Positions 21,670 to 34,439 of a stretch of DNA of 64,000 nt are shown in pieces (the first letter of the stretch is position 1; every line of letters starts with the position of its first letter). The position numbers and the translations under genes are program-made. Source of the stretch: Gigaspora rosea (lineage: Eukaryota; Glomeromycota; Glomeromycetes; Diversisporales; Gigasporaceae); contig QKWP01000010.1 in the NCBI GenBank assembly GCA_003550325.1, positions 62,001 to 126,000 on the forward strand. Direction: 5' to 3'. The notes beneath the pieces were generated by a model. It ran no database searches. It was not told the DNA's origin and worked only from the letters and a program-made list of their open reading frames with translations.

Positions 21670-22990
21670 GGACCAGTCAATAATGTCAATTCAAAAACTA
21701 TCATGATACATTAGTCTGGTTTTATATGCAGATATCTTGACTGTATGTACTGTATGTACATGTACGGGTATCAGGAACCAAAAATCTAATAGCACAAAAA
21801 TGATCAAAATCTAAATATTGATTCCTAAAACCCACTTTCTCGATTTTTTTTATAAATAAAAAGCGAAAAAATAAAATTATGTGCTGCGTTTTATTATGTC
21901 ATTATATATTATTCTATAATATTAATATAATATTTGTATAGATATTTTAATCATTCTTTTAAGCAATATGTTCAATATTTGCACTATTTCTCTTTTATTT
22001 ACCATCATTATCCTTTTCTGTAACATTATTACTGCTCAACATTTTATATATGAGAAAAAGTATAAAATTAAGTATCAATATGGATCTCAATTTCTTCGGC
22101 ATAAAACTAGACCTCGATATTCTCAGCATAATAATTAAAAAAGCTTAACAAAACTAAATTTAAAAAATTTTAAAAAGAATTATAAAATATTATATGTACC
22201 GCAAACTAAGTTTACAAGTAATTTTTATGAAAATAAATTAGATATTATGTATATAACTATTGCAAGAAATTAAATTAACCCACTCCTATCTTTTTTTATC
22301 GGCATGCTGTATATCATTTTCAATAATGTTAAAATTAGTCATAGATCGTCTTGATCATTGGCTATGTTTTTGCTTATGACCCGCACATTTCCTTTTAGGC
22401 TAAAACGAAAAGGATTTTCATCAAATAATTTTATATTATCTTATTGATATCATATATATCAGATATATCAAGATATTTTTAGATAATAATAATGATATCG
22501 ATATCGATATCGATATTGATATAGCCCCAAAATTTTTTATCGTATTTGGGTTGTATTTATAAGATTTTTAAGTTTGACGACTTTTGATTCCATAATAAGA
22601 TGTATGCATTGCCATGTAAACTTTATTTGAAATTATGTATGTACATACTAAAAATACATTTGTTAGTTTTGTTAAATTCTCAGATTATTCCCGATTATAG
22701 CTATGCTTCCGTAGTTAAATGATGCATTCTTAAAAGGTTTACTAAATATATGCCAAACTTTATAGTAAAAAAATATACAGTATATTGTGAAAATCAAGAC
22801 GTCCAAAGTTATGTCTTGACTATGATATTCACAGTCTTCTACATAATAATATCGAACTCAGTTATCTTTTCTGATTTTAAAGATCAATTTTTGTGCATTA
22901 TGCGTTATACATGTCTTTGATATTATTAATTGAGGTATAGATAATACTAATAACATGCATTAGTGAACCGTATGTTGTTTGTCAAAAAAA
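21670..22990. other. No gene seen; GATATC microsatellite
   Basis: AT-rich, with a (GATATC)n tract at 22493-22522. No reading frame with protein-like composition and no inverted element with clear ends. Confidence 0.5.
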
Positions 22991-22995
22991 TAATG

Positions 22996-23153
22996 CAGTA
23001 AGACCTCTATAAGTGCATGCTCTTGGGGCTAATCTTTAACAATATGCATTTAGAGATAAATAAGAGAAAGTGTATTTATAGGGGCAAGTATATATTTTGG
23101 CCAGAACTTGAACATGCAGTTAGAGGTTGTGCACTTGTAGAAAGGTTTTACTG
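22996..23153. mobile_element. Pogo-like MITE with both ends
   Basis: Left end CAGTAAGACCTCTATAAGTG. The right end, read in reverse, is CAGTAAAACCTTTCTACAAG. The inner TGCATTTAGAG and TGCAGTTAGAGG are also inverted. Relative of 3323-3485. Confidence 0.65.
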
Positions 23154-23154
23154 T

Positions 23155-24060
23155 AATAGGATTTGCAAAAGTATATTTACAGTACTAATGATAGAAATCA
23201 CTGAAATAGTGAGTAAGTTCTAAAACAATGTTCACAATAGAAATTATGATAATTCCAATGTAAACTGATTCACCTTAACAACTTATTATAGTTATCAAAA
23301 CTGTAAGTTCTTAACAGAATTTTTCAGTCTTTTGTGATTGAAATCACATTCATTTCAATGCAAGCCAACTCATATTAATCATATTGTAGTCACCAGAGTA
23401 GTAAGTTCTGTATCAGAATAATTCACGGTAAATCATGATAGAAACACAACAATTCCAATGCAAGCTATCCCAGACTTAACTGTTACCAAATATTGTATAA
23501 ATCTTGCAATAGATTTTTTTATAGTAACTTGCAATAGAAATACAATAATTTTTATGCAAATCATTTTGTTACCACATATTGTGGTTGTGGTTACTAGAAT
23601 AGAGAATAAATACTGTAATAAATTCTTTTTAAGTAGCTCAATTCCAATACAAACTAACTCACTTATCTTAATCACATATTATGGCCAATAGAATAGCAAG
23701 TAATTTTGTAGTTAAATTATACAGTAACTCACAATAGAAATCATACAAATTAATATAAACTAACGTATCTTAACCACAAATTGTGGAATTATAATAGTAA
23801 GTTTGTAATGAAATTTATTTAATAATTTACAATAAAAGTTATGACATTCTAATGCAAACTAAAATTTAATTGCATATTATATTTACCTGAATAGTGAGTG
23901 AATAAGTTCTGTAACAAAATTTTGTTTGTACTAGCATGCATATAATTGATAATTTTAATGCTAGTTAACTCATCATATTTATAATAGTGAATAAATTCTA
24001 TACCTGAATTTTTTATTAGCTCATAAATAATATTAATTTAGACCACACAAAATTATATAC
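23155..24060 (-). repeat. Inverted block of the ~100-bp satellite
   Basis: Reverse complement of the 7860-13080 satellite: units read AGTAAGTTCTGTAACAGAAT, AATAGAAATCA, AATTCCAATGCAAACTAACT and ACCTTAACCACA. About eight or nine units. The two blocks face each other across the 14.5-21.6 kb insertion cluster. Confidence 0.8.
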
Positions 24061-24061
24061 C

Positions 24062-24529
24062 TGGTTTTTATATCATGGGATAGTGATCAATAACCTGGTG
24101 GCGTAGCTTTTTTTTAATAGTAAATAAATTTTTTTAAATAATGGTCAAAAGAAAAATTTATTAATGCTTTTACTTCATGATTTATTATATCTGATATACA
24201 GTATTTTCACTCATGGCATTATCTTGAATAATAGCCTGAATTAAGCTTAATTTTGGCCAAATTTTAAAATTACATCAGTATTACACCCCTGCATGTTATT
24301 ATGCAAAAATACAGTAATTGGTTTTCATATCACAAATTAATGATCTATTACAATGGCTGCATGATTTTTTTAGTAAAAAAAAACTTAGTACAGCACAAAC
24401 TCAATATACCATATACAAGACCCTCTCAGATATTAGACTTCATTGTATTGTAATGAATTAAAAATTTAATTTTTGAAATTGTAAATAATTTCTATATTTG
24501 TGTAGTTCCGATATAAATAATTTATACTA
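24062..24529. other. No gene seen
   Basis: AT-rich; nothing recognisable. Confidence 0.4.
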
Positions 24530-25480
24530 AAAGGGTAATGATGGGTGGCTTAGTAGCTTAACTATATGAATGTTATTTTAGGCACATTAAAATATTATAG
24601 TGGCTACATTAATGTAATTGTTTAATCCTGTTGTACCAATTAAGGCTTGAAAAGCCCAATAAGTAATATAGTAGTAACTATGTAGCATGGTAGAAATTGT
24701 AAAGTAAGCATAACCCTCATAGAATAAACTTAGTAATTGCTAAGTAATGTAGTAGTAGCTAAGTAACATAGTCAGAATTTAACATGTATATAAAGACCTC
24801 AAGTTCTAGAATAGAAGACAAATTCAGTTCTATTGTTATTTAATAAAGAATTCTCTTTATTTAGTATTAAATAAATCATTTGGAAATTATACTTATCCTT
24901 GAATTCAACTTGCAACTTTAATAATACCCATCATAACTCAATTCAACAGACTGAAATAACTTTTAATCTTGAATCAGCTTTTATTAAGACTTGAATTCAG
25001 TTTAATATAATCCTTTGAAATTATATACATAACTTATATTGGCCTACCAATTGGTTTATAATTTATTCCTGCACATGTAGGAAAACTTCAAATCTTTTTT
25101 GAATTAAACCCATATTGATATCACCTAACTGGGATTAACTCCAACATTCTGGTGAACCCATTATTCATTCATATAATATTTTATTATTATTATATTGATA
25201 TCAGATTATTGATATTCCTAATATTAGCATCACTAGTATCTGCATCTCTATTAATTGTAGTGATTTAGTAATAGATCATTCCTTCAGTCTCCACTGATTG
25301 CATATTCGACTTTAACCAAATCTTTAATGCTTATTTATATCTTCTCCTGTACATGGATGGAGTGTAAATAGGCACTATTGTCTATATTGTTTTACTCACA
25401 CTTCCAAATCAACTATTATAGTATATACTCAGATCTACAACATGGAATAAAGTTTTAGTAAAATGTAAAGACCTGGGTAT
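24530..25480 (+). mobile_element. Diverged LTR and leader of the 33.5-kb LTR family
   Basis: It shows the same sequence of landmarks as 33800-34240: a TATATAAAGACC box, AATAAAG, then CTTGAATTCAACTTGCAACT (there TTTGAATTCGACTTTAACCT), ACTCAATTCAACAGACTGAA (there ACTCAATTCGACGGACTGAA), and GGCACTATTGTCTATATTGT (there GGCACTATTTTCTATATTGT). No second LTR or coding region remains; probably a solo or truncated copy. Confidence 0.55.
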
Positions 25481-25879
25481 ACAAATAAATAAAATATAAT
25501 AAACCTCCCAATTATTAGACCTATACTCATACAAAAGACTTATAGGTCTAATTATAGATTTTAAAAACAGTGTAATAAAAAAAATCTAGTCTAGCAGTTT
25601 ACAATAATATATTTGTATTATAGATACATTATAAGTGTTGGCAAATGATTTGTTCATTAGTAATCATTATATTCTATTGTTTTATTATTTATTAATTATA
25701 AAATAAATTATATAATACAAGAATGCAATAATTCTCAATCAATAAAATATTTACTAACATATTAAAAATTTTAACTTTTTGATAATAATTTATTATTAGA
25801 GAGCTCACAAGCTTGAGCATATTAAGAATAGAGTGGACAAACTGTAACAATACCCACTCAAGATCTATAAGCACTGCCA

Positions 25880-26150
25880 AAAGAAAACTTGACTTCTGCT
25901 TTTGAACCTCTCAAAAGCAATGTATATGGTGTCAAAGCATTAAGAGGTTATCAGGTTTGAAAATATTATAAACTTATTGTTAAACCTCTCAAAACTGATC
26001 TTTCAAATATGATAAAAATTTAATTTACCATTTCTATTTCTGCTATATAAATCTAATAGTTTATAGTATTTTCAAACCTGTTAACTTTAATACTAAAAAA
26101 ACCTGTTTATCATATATATCAGTTTTGAGAGGTTTGACAGTATTAAATTT
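25880..26150. mobile_element. MITE with AACCTCTCAAAA ends
   Basis: AACCTCTCAAAAGC near the left is inverted as TTTTGAGAGGTT near 26135. The phrase ATCAGGTTTGAAAATATTAT is inverted as ATAGTATTTTCAAACCTGTT. Partial copies flank the next satellite on the other side (30150-30380 and 30520-30615). Confidence 0.5.
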
Positions 26151-26164
26151 ATTTAGAAACTATA

Positions 26165-26790
26165 ATAAAGAAATCAGATTTCAATCCTGCATGCTGATTG
26201 GTCTTTTATTCGTAATTTGATTGAATAACTCATGACACGTGCACTTATATCATTTTGTTGTAATCTGTACACCTAAAACAAATTCGACCGTAATGTGTGG
26301 GAAAACTTATTTTTTCATATGATTCATCTATCTATGTCATTTATTTTTGGGTGTGTGCACTTTAATGTTTTTGATTGGCCATAACCGAAAAATGTGATTT
26401 GTGTGTGAGAAAAGCAGAAATTACGTCATTACCGCGAACTACTTTTTGAATTTTGAGTCTGTGCACTTTAACATTTTTGATTGGCCATAACTGAAAAATG
26501 TGATTTGTGTATGGGAATTTCTATCTATTTTGGACTTCTACGCAGAAATTACGTCATTACCGTGAACTAATGATTTTTTGTATTCTGACAACATTTTGAA
26601 TTAATTTTACGATATTTTGAATATATTATTATGATCTATTACGATCTATTGAATTATTTGAATTAAAGTGGAAAGTTACTGATAAAAGTGCATTTAAGTT
26701 CCTATTAATTAAAGTTATTTAAGTTTCTATTAAAGTTAAATGGTTTGAGTTCCTAATTGTGTAATTACTTTAATTCGTAATTACGAAATA
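26165..26790 (+). repeat. Composite repeat, blocks A-B-C
   Basis: Block A (26180-26330: GATTGGTCTTTTATTCGTAA, GACACGTGCACTTAT), block B (26345-26620: two copies of a unit with GTGCACTTTAA and TTTTTGATTGGCCATAAC), block C (26625-26790: ATGATCTATTACGATCTATT, GTTCCTAATTGTGTAATTAC). All three recur at 52135-53735 in the order B-C-A. Further B-type fragments lie at 26885 and 27310. Block C here is uninterrupted and is the empty site for the MITE at 52493. Confidence 0.75.
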
Positions 26791-27589
26791 ATACATTATT
26801 CCAAAATCTATCTATTATCTATCTATATCTATATCTATCTGTCTTCTTAAATATCTATCTTCTATCTGTAATATTTAATTTTGAGATCATGCGCTTTAAT
26901 GTTTTTGATTGGTTGAATCTAGAAAATGTGAGCTGTGCGTGGGAAAACTGCAGAGTTTAATAGTTGGATTATAACAATTAATATTCTGGGAGATGTGGGA
27001 AAAAAACTAAAAATATGAAATCGGGTTATGATAATGCACTTTACAGGAATGGAGTGCATAGTTAAGCGGCGTGTGAAATGTTTCTGCACAGATCCGTAAG
27101 ATTTTTCTATGATTACTTATATATCTATTGTATAAGAGCTGTTTAACCAAACATCGCTTTAACAAGTTTTGTCTCGATAACAAAAAATATTATTTTTATT
27201 ATCTTTCGAAATTGCACTAACTAAATTTGTTATAAGACTGTATTGGTATTTACCGAAAATAGATATGAATGGATATCATATATTACGAATCTAAAATTAA
27301 AAAAAGCTTTGGGTCTGTGTACTTTACCATTTTTGATTGGCCATATCAAAAAACTATGAATGAAATTACTAATTAAAGCTACTTTCTTAAATTACTACAT
27401 TGTGACATTCTTAAATTACTTTTTTTTTATATATCATAATAAAAATATCATATATTACTAATTATGGGTTTTTGCTTTCAGCCTATAACGATTCCCATTT
27501 AAAGCTGTAATCATTGCAACATTTTGTTCATTTTTAATGATTATATTATCATTATCATGTTTTGTAATCAGTCTATAAGTTATACCAAC

Positions 27590-30060
27590 ATGAGTTTGGA
27601 GTTCACTTTAGTTGATTTTTCGTTTTACGTTACATGAAATCTGAATAATTTGGTCAGTCAGATTTTTCATTTCAGAATCTGAAAACTTGGGTCAGATGTT
27701 CAATTTTTTTTCCTTTTTTTTTTTATTAATGTCAGGGTGTCAGGGTTTTTTTGTATTTTTTTTTTGTAATTTATTGTAAAATTAATAAAACAATGTTTAC
27801 ATCTAAAATTAGGCACTCAAAGTTGATTTTCGTTTTTCGTTTTGCATTACATGGAATTTGAAAACTTGGGTCAGTCAGTCAGATTTTATTTTATTTTATT
27901 TTTTTTTTTAGTGTAATATAATGTAAACTATTCACATTTAAGATTAGACCACGCAAAGTTTAATTTTTCGTTTTGCATTGTATGGAAGCTGAAAACTTGG
28001 GTAAACTTGGGTCTGTCGGGGAGGTTTTTTTTATTTTTTTTTTAATTTACTGTAAATTAATAGAATCATATTTACATCTAAGATTAAGCATGCAAAGTTG
28101 ATTTTCATTTTGCATTACATGGAATCCAAAAACTTGGGTCGGTCAGTCAGATTTTTTTTTTAAATTTAATGTAACCAAAAAAATAATATTTATATTTAAG
28201 ATTATGCCACGCAAAGTTGATTTTTCGTTATGCATTGCATGAAATCTAAAACTTAGGTCAGTAAGTTGAATATGGTATATAAGTTATATTTTATTATATT
28301 TTATTTTTTTATAATGTTTACATCTAAGATTAGGCCACGCAAAGTTTGATTTTTCATTTTGCATTTACATGAAATCTCAAAACTTGGGTAAACTTGGATC
28401 TGCTGAAGGTTTTTTTTTTTTTTTTTTAATTTACTGTAAATTAATAGGATAATTTTTACATCTAAAATTAGGCACGCAAGTTGATTTTTGTTTTGTATTA
28501 TACAGAAGCTGAGAACTTGGGTTGGTCGGTCGGTTTTTTTTTTTTAATTTAATGTAAACCAAAAAAATAATGTTCACATCCAAGATTAGGCCATGCAAAG
28601 TTTGATTTTTCATTTTGCATTATATAGAATTGAAAACTTGGGTAAACTTAGGTTTGTCGAAGGGTTTTATTTTTTTGTTTTTAATTTATTGTAAATTAAT
28701 AGAATAATGTTTACATCTAAAGCTTAGGCACACAAAGTAATTTTCGTTTTACATGACATGGAACCTGAAAACTTAGGTCAGTCGGTTGGATTATTTTTTT
28801 TCAATTTAATGTAAACCAAAGAAATAATGTTTACATCTAAGATTAGACTTTGCAAAGTTTGATTTTTCATTTTGTATTACGTGGAATTTGAAAACTTGGG
28901 TCTTTTGGGAGGTGTTTTTTTTTTTTTTACTGTAAGTTAATAGAATAATATTTACATCTAAATTAGGTATGCAAAGTTGATTTTTGTTTTGCATTACATG
29001 GAATCTAAAAATTGGTCAGTCAGATATTTTTTTTTATTTTAATGCCCAGTAAACCAAAAGAATATTTACATTTGAGATTAGAACACTCAAAAGTTGATTT
29101 TTCATTATGCATTACATGGAATCTAAAATTTAAGTCGGTTGGATATAGTATTTTTTTTATTATTTTTTATAATGTTCATGTCTAAGATTCAGCTATGCAA
29201 AGTTAATTTTTCATTTTGCATTACATGGAATATGAAAACTTGGTTCAGCAGGTTGTTTTTTTTATTTTTTTTTATTTTTTATTTTACTATAAATCAATAG
29301 AATAATGTTTACATTTAAGATTAGGCCACGCAGCGTTGTCAGCCAGTTGGAATTTTTCTTATTTTATTTCTTTTATTTTTTTTATTTGTTTTTATTCTAT
29401 TTTATTATTATTTTATTTTTTTTTTATAATATTTACATCTAAATTTTGGCCACACAAAGCTAATTGTTCGATTTGCATAAATGGTGTTCCAAAATTCCAC
29501 TTGCCAGGTCAGTTTTTTTTTTAATCTATTGCAAATTAATAATAAGCTCATGTTTACACATAAGGCTATGCAAATGGCAAAAATGGAAAATTGGCACAAT
29601 ATGAATTTTTTTAAAAAATTTTTTGGAAAAAATGGATCGGCGATTTATGCAAACCAAAAAATTAACTTTCGTAGACTTAAGACACACAAAGTTTGATTTT
29701 TAATTTTGCACAACCTCTGACCCAATTTTTACAAATTTTTTTAATGCCAATTATTCCATTTTTACCATTTAACTTTTCTCCGTTGACCTTAATTTTCTAT
29801 AATTACCCGATAGGTCTGATAAAAAAAAATTTCTGATTCCATGTTATGAAAACCAAAGAATTAACCTTGCATAACCTTAAATATGAATATGAATTAATTT
29901 AGCTACTCAAAGTTTTTTTTTAAAAAAAAAATCAGACCCTCCGACCGGAATTTTGAAACACCAGGTTATGAAAACGAAAATTAACTTTGCATGTCCTTAC
30001 ATGGAAACTGAAAACTTGGGTCGGTCAGATTTTTTTTAATTTACTGTGAATTAATAGAAT
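27590..30060 (+). repeat. Satellite, period ~125 bp, with poly-T runs
   Basis: At least a dozen units, each with TTTACATCTAAGATTAGGCC, ACGCAAAGTTGATTTTTCGT, TTTGCATTACATGGAATCTG, AAAACTTGGGTCGGTCAGTC, a run of 8-17 T, then AATTTACTGTAAATTAATAG. Units become more diverged toward 30 kb. A short block of the same satellite is at 44165-44560. Short minus-strand frames across it come only from the repeat. Confidence 0.85.
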
Positions 30061-30078
30061 AATGCAATTCTGTATAAG

Positions 30079-30112
30079 ATGGGTGGCGCTTTTGCGCCAC
30101 CCATTAAACTAG
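30079..30112 (+). other. GC-rich hairpin followed by CTAG at the satellite edge
   Basis: ATGGGTGGCGC, loop TTTT, GCGCCACCCAT is a perfect 11-bp stem (30079-30104). CTAG follows at 30109-30112, then T. A hairpin shortly before CTRR, next to T, is how Helitron 3' ends look. Imperfect versions of the hairpin are at 7834-7853 and 44571-44597, without the same CTAG spacing. Confidence 0.4.
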
Positions 30113-30149
30113 TATAACATAAAAGAGTTGTACATTAAATTTTTTATTA

Positions 30150-30615
30150 GAATTAATAAATTATCAGTTTTGACAATATCAGTTTTAGGAGGTTCATTAG
30201 TAAAACAATTACAAGGGTAGTGCTAGTAATATATTGTCTTATCAAATTGATAATTTGTCAAATCTGATAAAAAATTAATATGTCAATTCCATTTTTGCTA
30301 TATAAATCTAATAGTTTATAATGTTTTAAACTTGATAACCTCTCAAAATCTGTTCACTATGTATACTAGGTTTGGGGTGGTTCAACAATACTTATAATAG
30401 CTAGACATGTATGTTATAATAGAATGTTTGGACAATTAAATTTGTCAAGTAGCAAATATATTAACAAATTATTACTACATTTACAAACTTAATTTTGGTT
30501 CAATACTGAAAGATTATCAAGTTTGAAATTATTATAAACTATTAGATTTATATAGCAGCAATAGAGATGGTAAATCAATTTTTATCAAATTTAACAGAAT
30601 CAGTTTGAAAGATAT
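30150..30615. repeat. Partial copies of the 25.9-kb MITE
   Basis: CTATATAAATCTAATAGTTT with AAACTTGATAACCTCTC at 30297-30350, and the inverse at 30510-30600 (GATTATCAAGTTTGAAATTA, ATTAGATTTATATAG). Non-coding. Confidence 0.5.
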
Positions 30616-30780
30616 AATAGTAAATGATAAAGAATTATATAAAATACTGCCATGGCAATGTATTACTACCCCTTATCAACCAATTAAACTGCAGAATTAG
30701 ATGTAATATGAAATCAAAGTGATTATGGTTTTTTTAAAAATTAACCATACCACCTATGAAACAACTTAGGTAACTATTCC

Positions 30781-31117
30781 ACAAAAAATTGTTCACCCCC
30801 TAAAATTTTGGCCAATAAAATTTGATCAGGTGTAATATGATAGTCAAAACAAACATTTTATTTTTCTAAGTAAAAAGCAGTATATAAAACTAAAAATGCG
30901 TTATAGTTGGGGTTAGGATGAGAAAAGCGTAGGGTATAATGCTCTATTAGTAAAATTTTATGAAACAATTTTTAATTAGGCTACAGAAGTTGGTTTCCTA
31001 ATTAAAAATTTAAGCTATTTGTGTTTTTTTGTAAAAAGATAACTTCGTTTTGAATCTTATATTACACTGATCCTGAAATTCGATTGGCCAATATTACAGG
31101 GGTGAACAATTTTTTGT
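30781..31117. mobile_element. 337-bp MITE with ACAAAAAATTGTTCACCCC ends
   Basis: Perfect 19-bp terminal inverted repeat (30781-30799 and 31099-31117), then weaker inner pairing (TTGGCCAATAAAATTTGATC against the inverse near 31080). The interior has GTTGGGGTTAGGATG. Resembles the 2174-2492 candidate in layout (ATTACACTGATCCTGAAATT). Confidence 0.75.
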
Positions 31118-31119
31118 GA

Positions 31120-32710
31120 GAGGGCAAGAGGCGTTCATATAAAACCATTTCTTGTACTCTAACAAAAAAATTTTCTTACAATATTTTGGGTTAGAACTTC
31201 TTTACTAAAACATACTACCCCAACTCTAATCTAACTCTCACCCTAACCCTAAACTAATAAACTGATTTATTGTTTTGATTTCACATTCACCAGATCTTAT
31301 TTAATGTGCACATATTGCTACAGCTATATTTTGCTAAATTTAATGATAAAAGCTAAAGTAACTCAAATAAAATAAATAAATTGTTAACATTCTGATCATC
31401 AACATGTAATAAGGATGTCTAACTACTTTATTTAAGTGATTGTAAATAGTAAATTCAATATTCACTTCACAATCACACTAATTACAGTATATAACCCAAA
31501 TTGATTAATAATTAACATGAATTTTCTGTCACCAAATCTCAGTTTTTTTTCAAAGCACTCAAATAATAAGTTTGCAAAGTAAAAACCTAGCCTCTAGAGA
31601 ATTAGGTGTTCTTATAGCTTCAATAGTACAATAAAATTTCACATATATTGTGAAATATTAAAGTGAAATGCTGTCAAAACAAACAAGACCATAAAAAATT
31701 ACAGTTATTAAAAAAAAACAAGCTACCACTGTAAATTACTGTGTAAAATACCTGGTAGTTATAAACCAAAAATAGAAAAAACAGGTTTATGCAATTTTTT
31801 TTTCCAAAAACAGCCAAAAGAATTGCGATAAACATGAAATAGACCTGGTATAAATCAAGGAGGGTACTGATCAAGGAGTATTTTCTATAGTAATTTATGG
31901 TACTAATGCATTAATATGTGAAATTGTTATATATATCACTCTATATTATATAATTGTCAAATAGAGAGCTTCTATTAGTTAACTGTATTAAAAAAAAATT
32001 TACAAACCTCACTTTACTGACCAAGCCGTTATTTAAACCAATTATAAAAATTTGCATGGCCTTAATACAAAATCTTTATCTGTTCTGCTATAAATTATAA
32101 TATGAAATTGATAAAATTTTGATAATTTTACTACGATATGATATAGCATACACTATTCTAACTCCCTTTAAACAACTCATGTGCCTAGTTTAAATAAAAA
32201 TTAACTTACGCCCTAATAATTGAATTGTTAAAGTTACATATGTTCAATATTGTATTTAAGGTATTTAACTAAAAAAAATTTTACATACTATAACCTAATT
32301 ATATTTAATTTATTGTAGATATAAAGAAAATATGTATTTTATTACTGTATATACTTACCAACTAGTTATGATAATAACAAAACCATAAATAATATATATT
32401 AAGTAAATATATAATAGATAAAATTGACTTGCTTTTCAAATTACTGTAACCATCTGTTGATTACTTATCACAATCCAAAATTTTTATGCTTTATGAATAA
32501 ACCTAATTAACTTGTTTAGAAAAAATGCCATCAAGAATTTCATTATATTTTAATATTAGGAATGTTTTTAGTAAAGAATCTTGGGAATTTTATTTTTAAT
32601 CAAGTTGATAGTCAAAATCTTGGATTTTTTTTATGATGATTATCAAGTGATCACAGTAATTTTAAAACGCTTTAATTTAATAAGATTATATAGTTAATAC
32701 TCACGACTAT
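31120..32710. other. No gene seen
   Basis: AT-rich intergenic sequence with CACCCTAACCCTAAACTAAT at about 31237. No protein-like frame. Confidence 0.5.
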
Positions 32711-32712
32711 AG

Positions 32713-33273
32713 ATGCTGGTGAAATTAAATTAGAGTGGTGAAATGATTTCACCATTTCACCAATCACCAATCAGTAATGGTGAAACTGGAGTAACTAGAG
32801 AATTGGTGTAATTGGTGTAATTGGTGAATTGGTGAAATAGTGAAATGGTGAATTGGTGAATTGGTGAATTGGTGAATCAGTAGAATAGTGAAACAGCGGA
32901 ATGGTGAAATAGTGAATTTCCAGAGTCTGTAATTATTTCAGCCTGGAATTCGGTTAGGTTTTTGTTCAAGTTTTTACATTTTATGTTTTACAGTCACACT
33001 TTGAGGTCAGAACTATTAACCGTTTATAGGACTGAGCAAATTCACCAATTCACTATTCACCAATTCACTGTTTCACCAATTCACCAATTCATCATTTCAC
33101 TTATTTACCATTTCACCAATTCAATTCACTATTTCACCAATTCACCAATTTACCAATTTCACCAATTTCACCATTCACCAATTTCACCAATTCACCAAAA
33201 TAAAATTTTGGTGTAATTCTGGTGAAACTATTTCACTATTTCACCTGGTGAAATGGTTTAATTTCACCAGCAT
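32713..33273. mobile_element. Foldback element with arms of GGTGAATT units
   Basis: The outer ends ATGCTGGTGAAATTAAA and TTTAATTTCACCAGCAT are perfect inverted repeats. The left arm (32757-32920) is a run of GGTGAATT/GGTGAAAT units; the right arm (33040-33195) is the reverse complement (TTCACCAATTCACC). The centre is about 110 bp. The right arm happens to be open as a HQFTNSPI-type peptide, which I take to be a by-product. Confidence 0.75.
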
Positions 33274-33502
33274 TTATACTTACAAACTAAAAATTGAAAT
33301 AAATCAATAATATAAACGATTATAAAAAATTGCTATAATTCTGATATGATTTAAAACTTTGACAACTTATTCTATAAATATTGCAATATTTTTAATAGAT
33401 TGATCTAGAATAGAATAAAGCAAAAATATAATTCTGTATTTACCAAATCATTAGTGTCAAGTTTAGTAAAATACTTGTTCCTACTGACTGGAATTATAAT
33501 AA

Positions 33503-33905
33503 TGTAATAGATTAAAAATAGTGACTTCGAATTTTTATTTTTTTTTTATATATTATTATTTTATTATTATTATTTTTATTTTAGTTTATTATTCATATAT
33601 TGTCATGAACTAGTATATAAATAAGGGAATTTTATGTGGCTGGGAAAGCACTGTGCAGTTAATTTTGCGCTAACACTAAAATTTTCGCACTGATGCTGAA
33701 TCTATAGCGCAGTAAGAAATCTTTCACGATAACGCTGAATCTATAACATCAATGCCAAATTATCTGCATAAACGTTACATCTTTAACGTGAATGCTAAAA
33801 TTATAGCGTAGACGCTGTAAAAACTAAAATGTATATAAGACCTTCGAGTTTCAATAAAGCTAAAATAAGTTTTGACGTTCATTTTAAAATGCAATAATAA
33901 TAAAA
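33503..33905 (+). repeat. 5' LTR (region shared with the 3' LTR)
   Basis: Starts TG at 33503. U3 has tandem ~21-bp degenerate units around AACGCTGAATCTATA. TATA box near 33830, AATAAAG at about 33854. Sequence to about 34235 may also be LTR or leader. Confidence 0.75.
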
Positions 33906-34439
33906 GTAAAACACTTATCTTTTGAATTCGACTTTAACCTTAATAAATCTTGCGAGACTCAATTCGACGGACTGAATTGACTTGTAACTTCATATTGGCT
34001 TATTATAACTCGAATTCTGCATAACGAGTTTGGTTAAGCTTTTAAGATTATTCACGTGATTGCGACCCTAATTGAACTTCGTACAAATCCTCTTATCTCA
34101 ATTCCCTTCGATTAATAACCGGATTACTGTTACTTTTATGTACCGCCTTCATCTATTTATCCTCTCATTCTATAATCAGTTGGAGCTTCAATTGGCACTA
34201 TTTTCTATATTGTTTTACTACTCTCCTAACTCAACCATTACATTTGGTGCTGATTGTATGGAATGAGTTAAAACAACCTGACCTTCTATAAATAAAATAC
34301 TTAGCTTTAATCTTTTTACATATAACTAAAAACCGAAATTTTATAAACTTACCTGAAAGTCATATGTTATCCTCTATCTTTCCATGGTTTCCTTTCAACA
34401 ATTACTAGCTGAATCTACCCAAAGTTGAGCTAAACCGCA

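Noticed and set aside
27590..30060. Short minus-strand frames (KNQTLHGLILDVNIIF type)
   Set aside because: They recur with the satellite period and follow its poly-T runs.
32962..33216. HQFTNSPIYQF-type repetitive peptide
   Set aside because: It is the foldback arm TTCACCAATTCACC read as codons.
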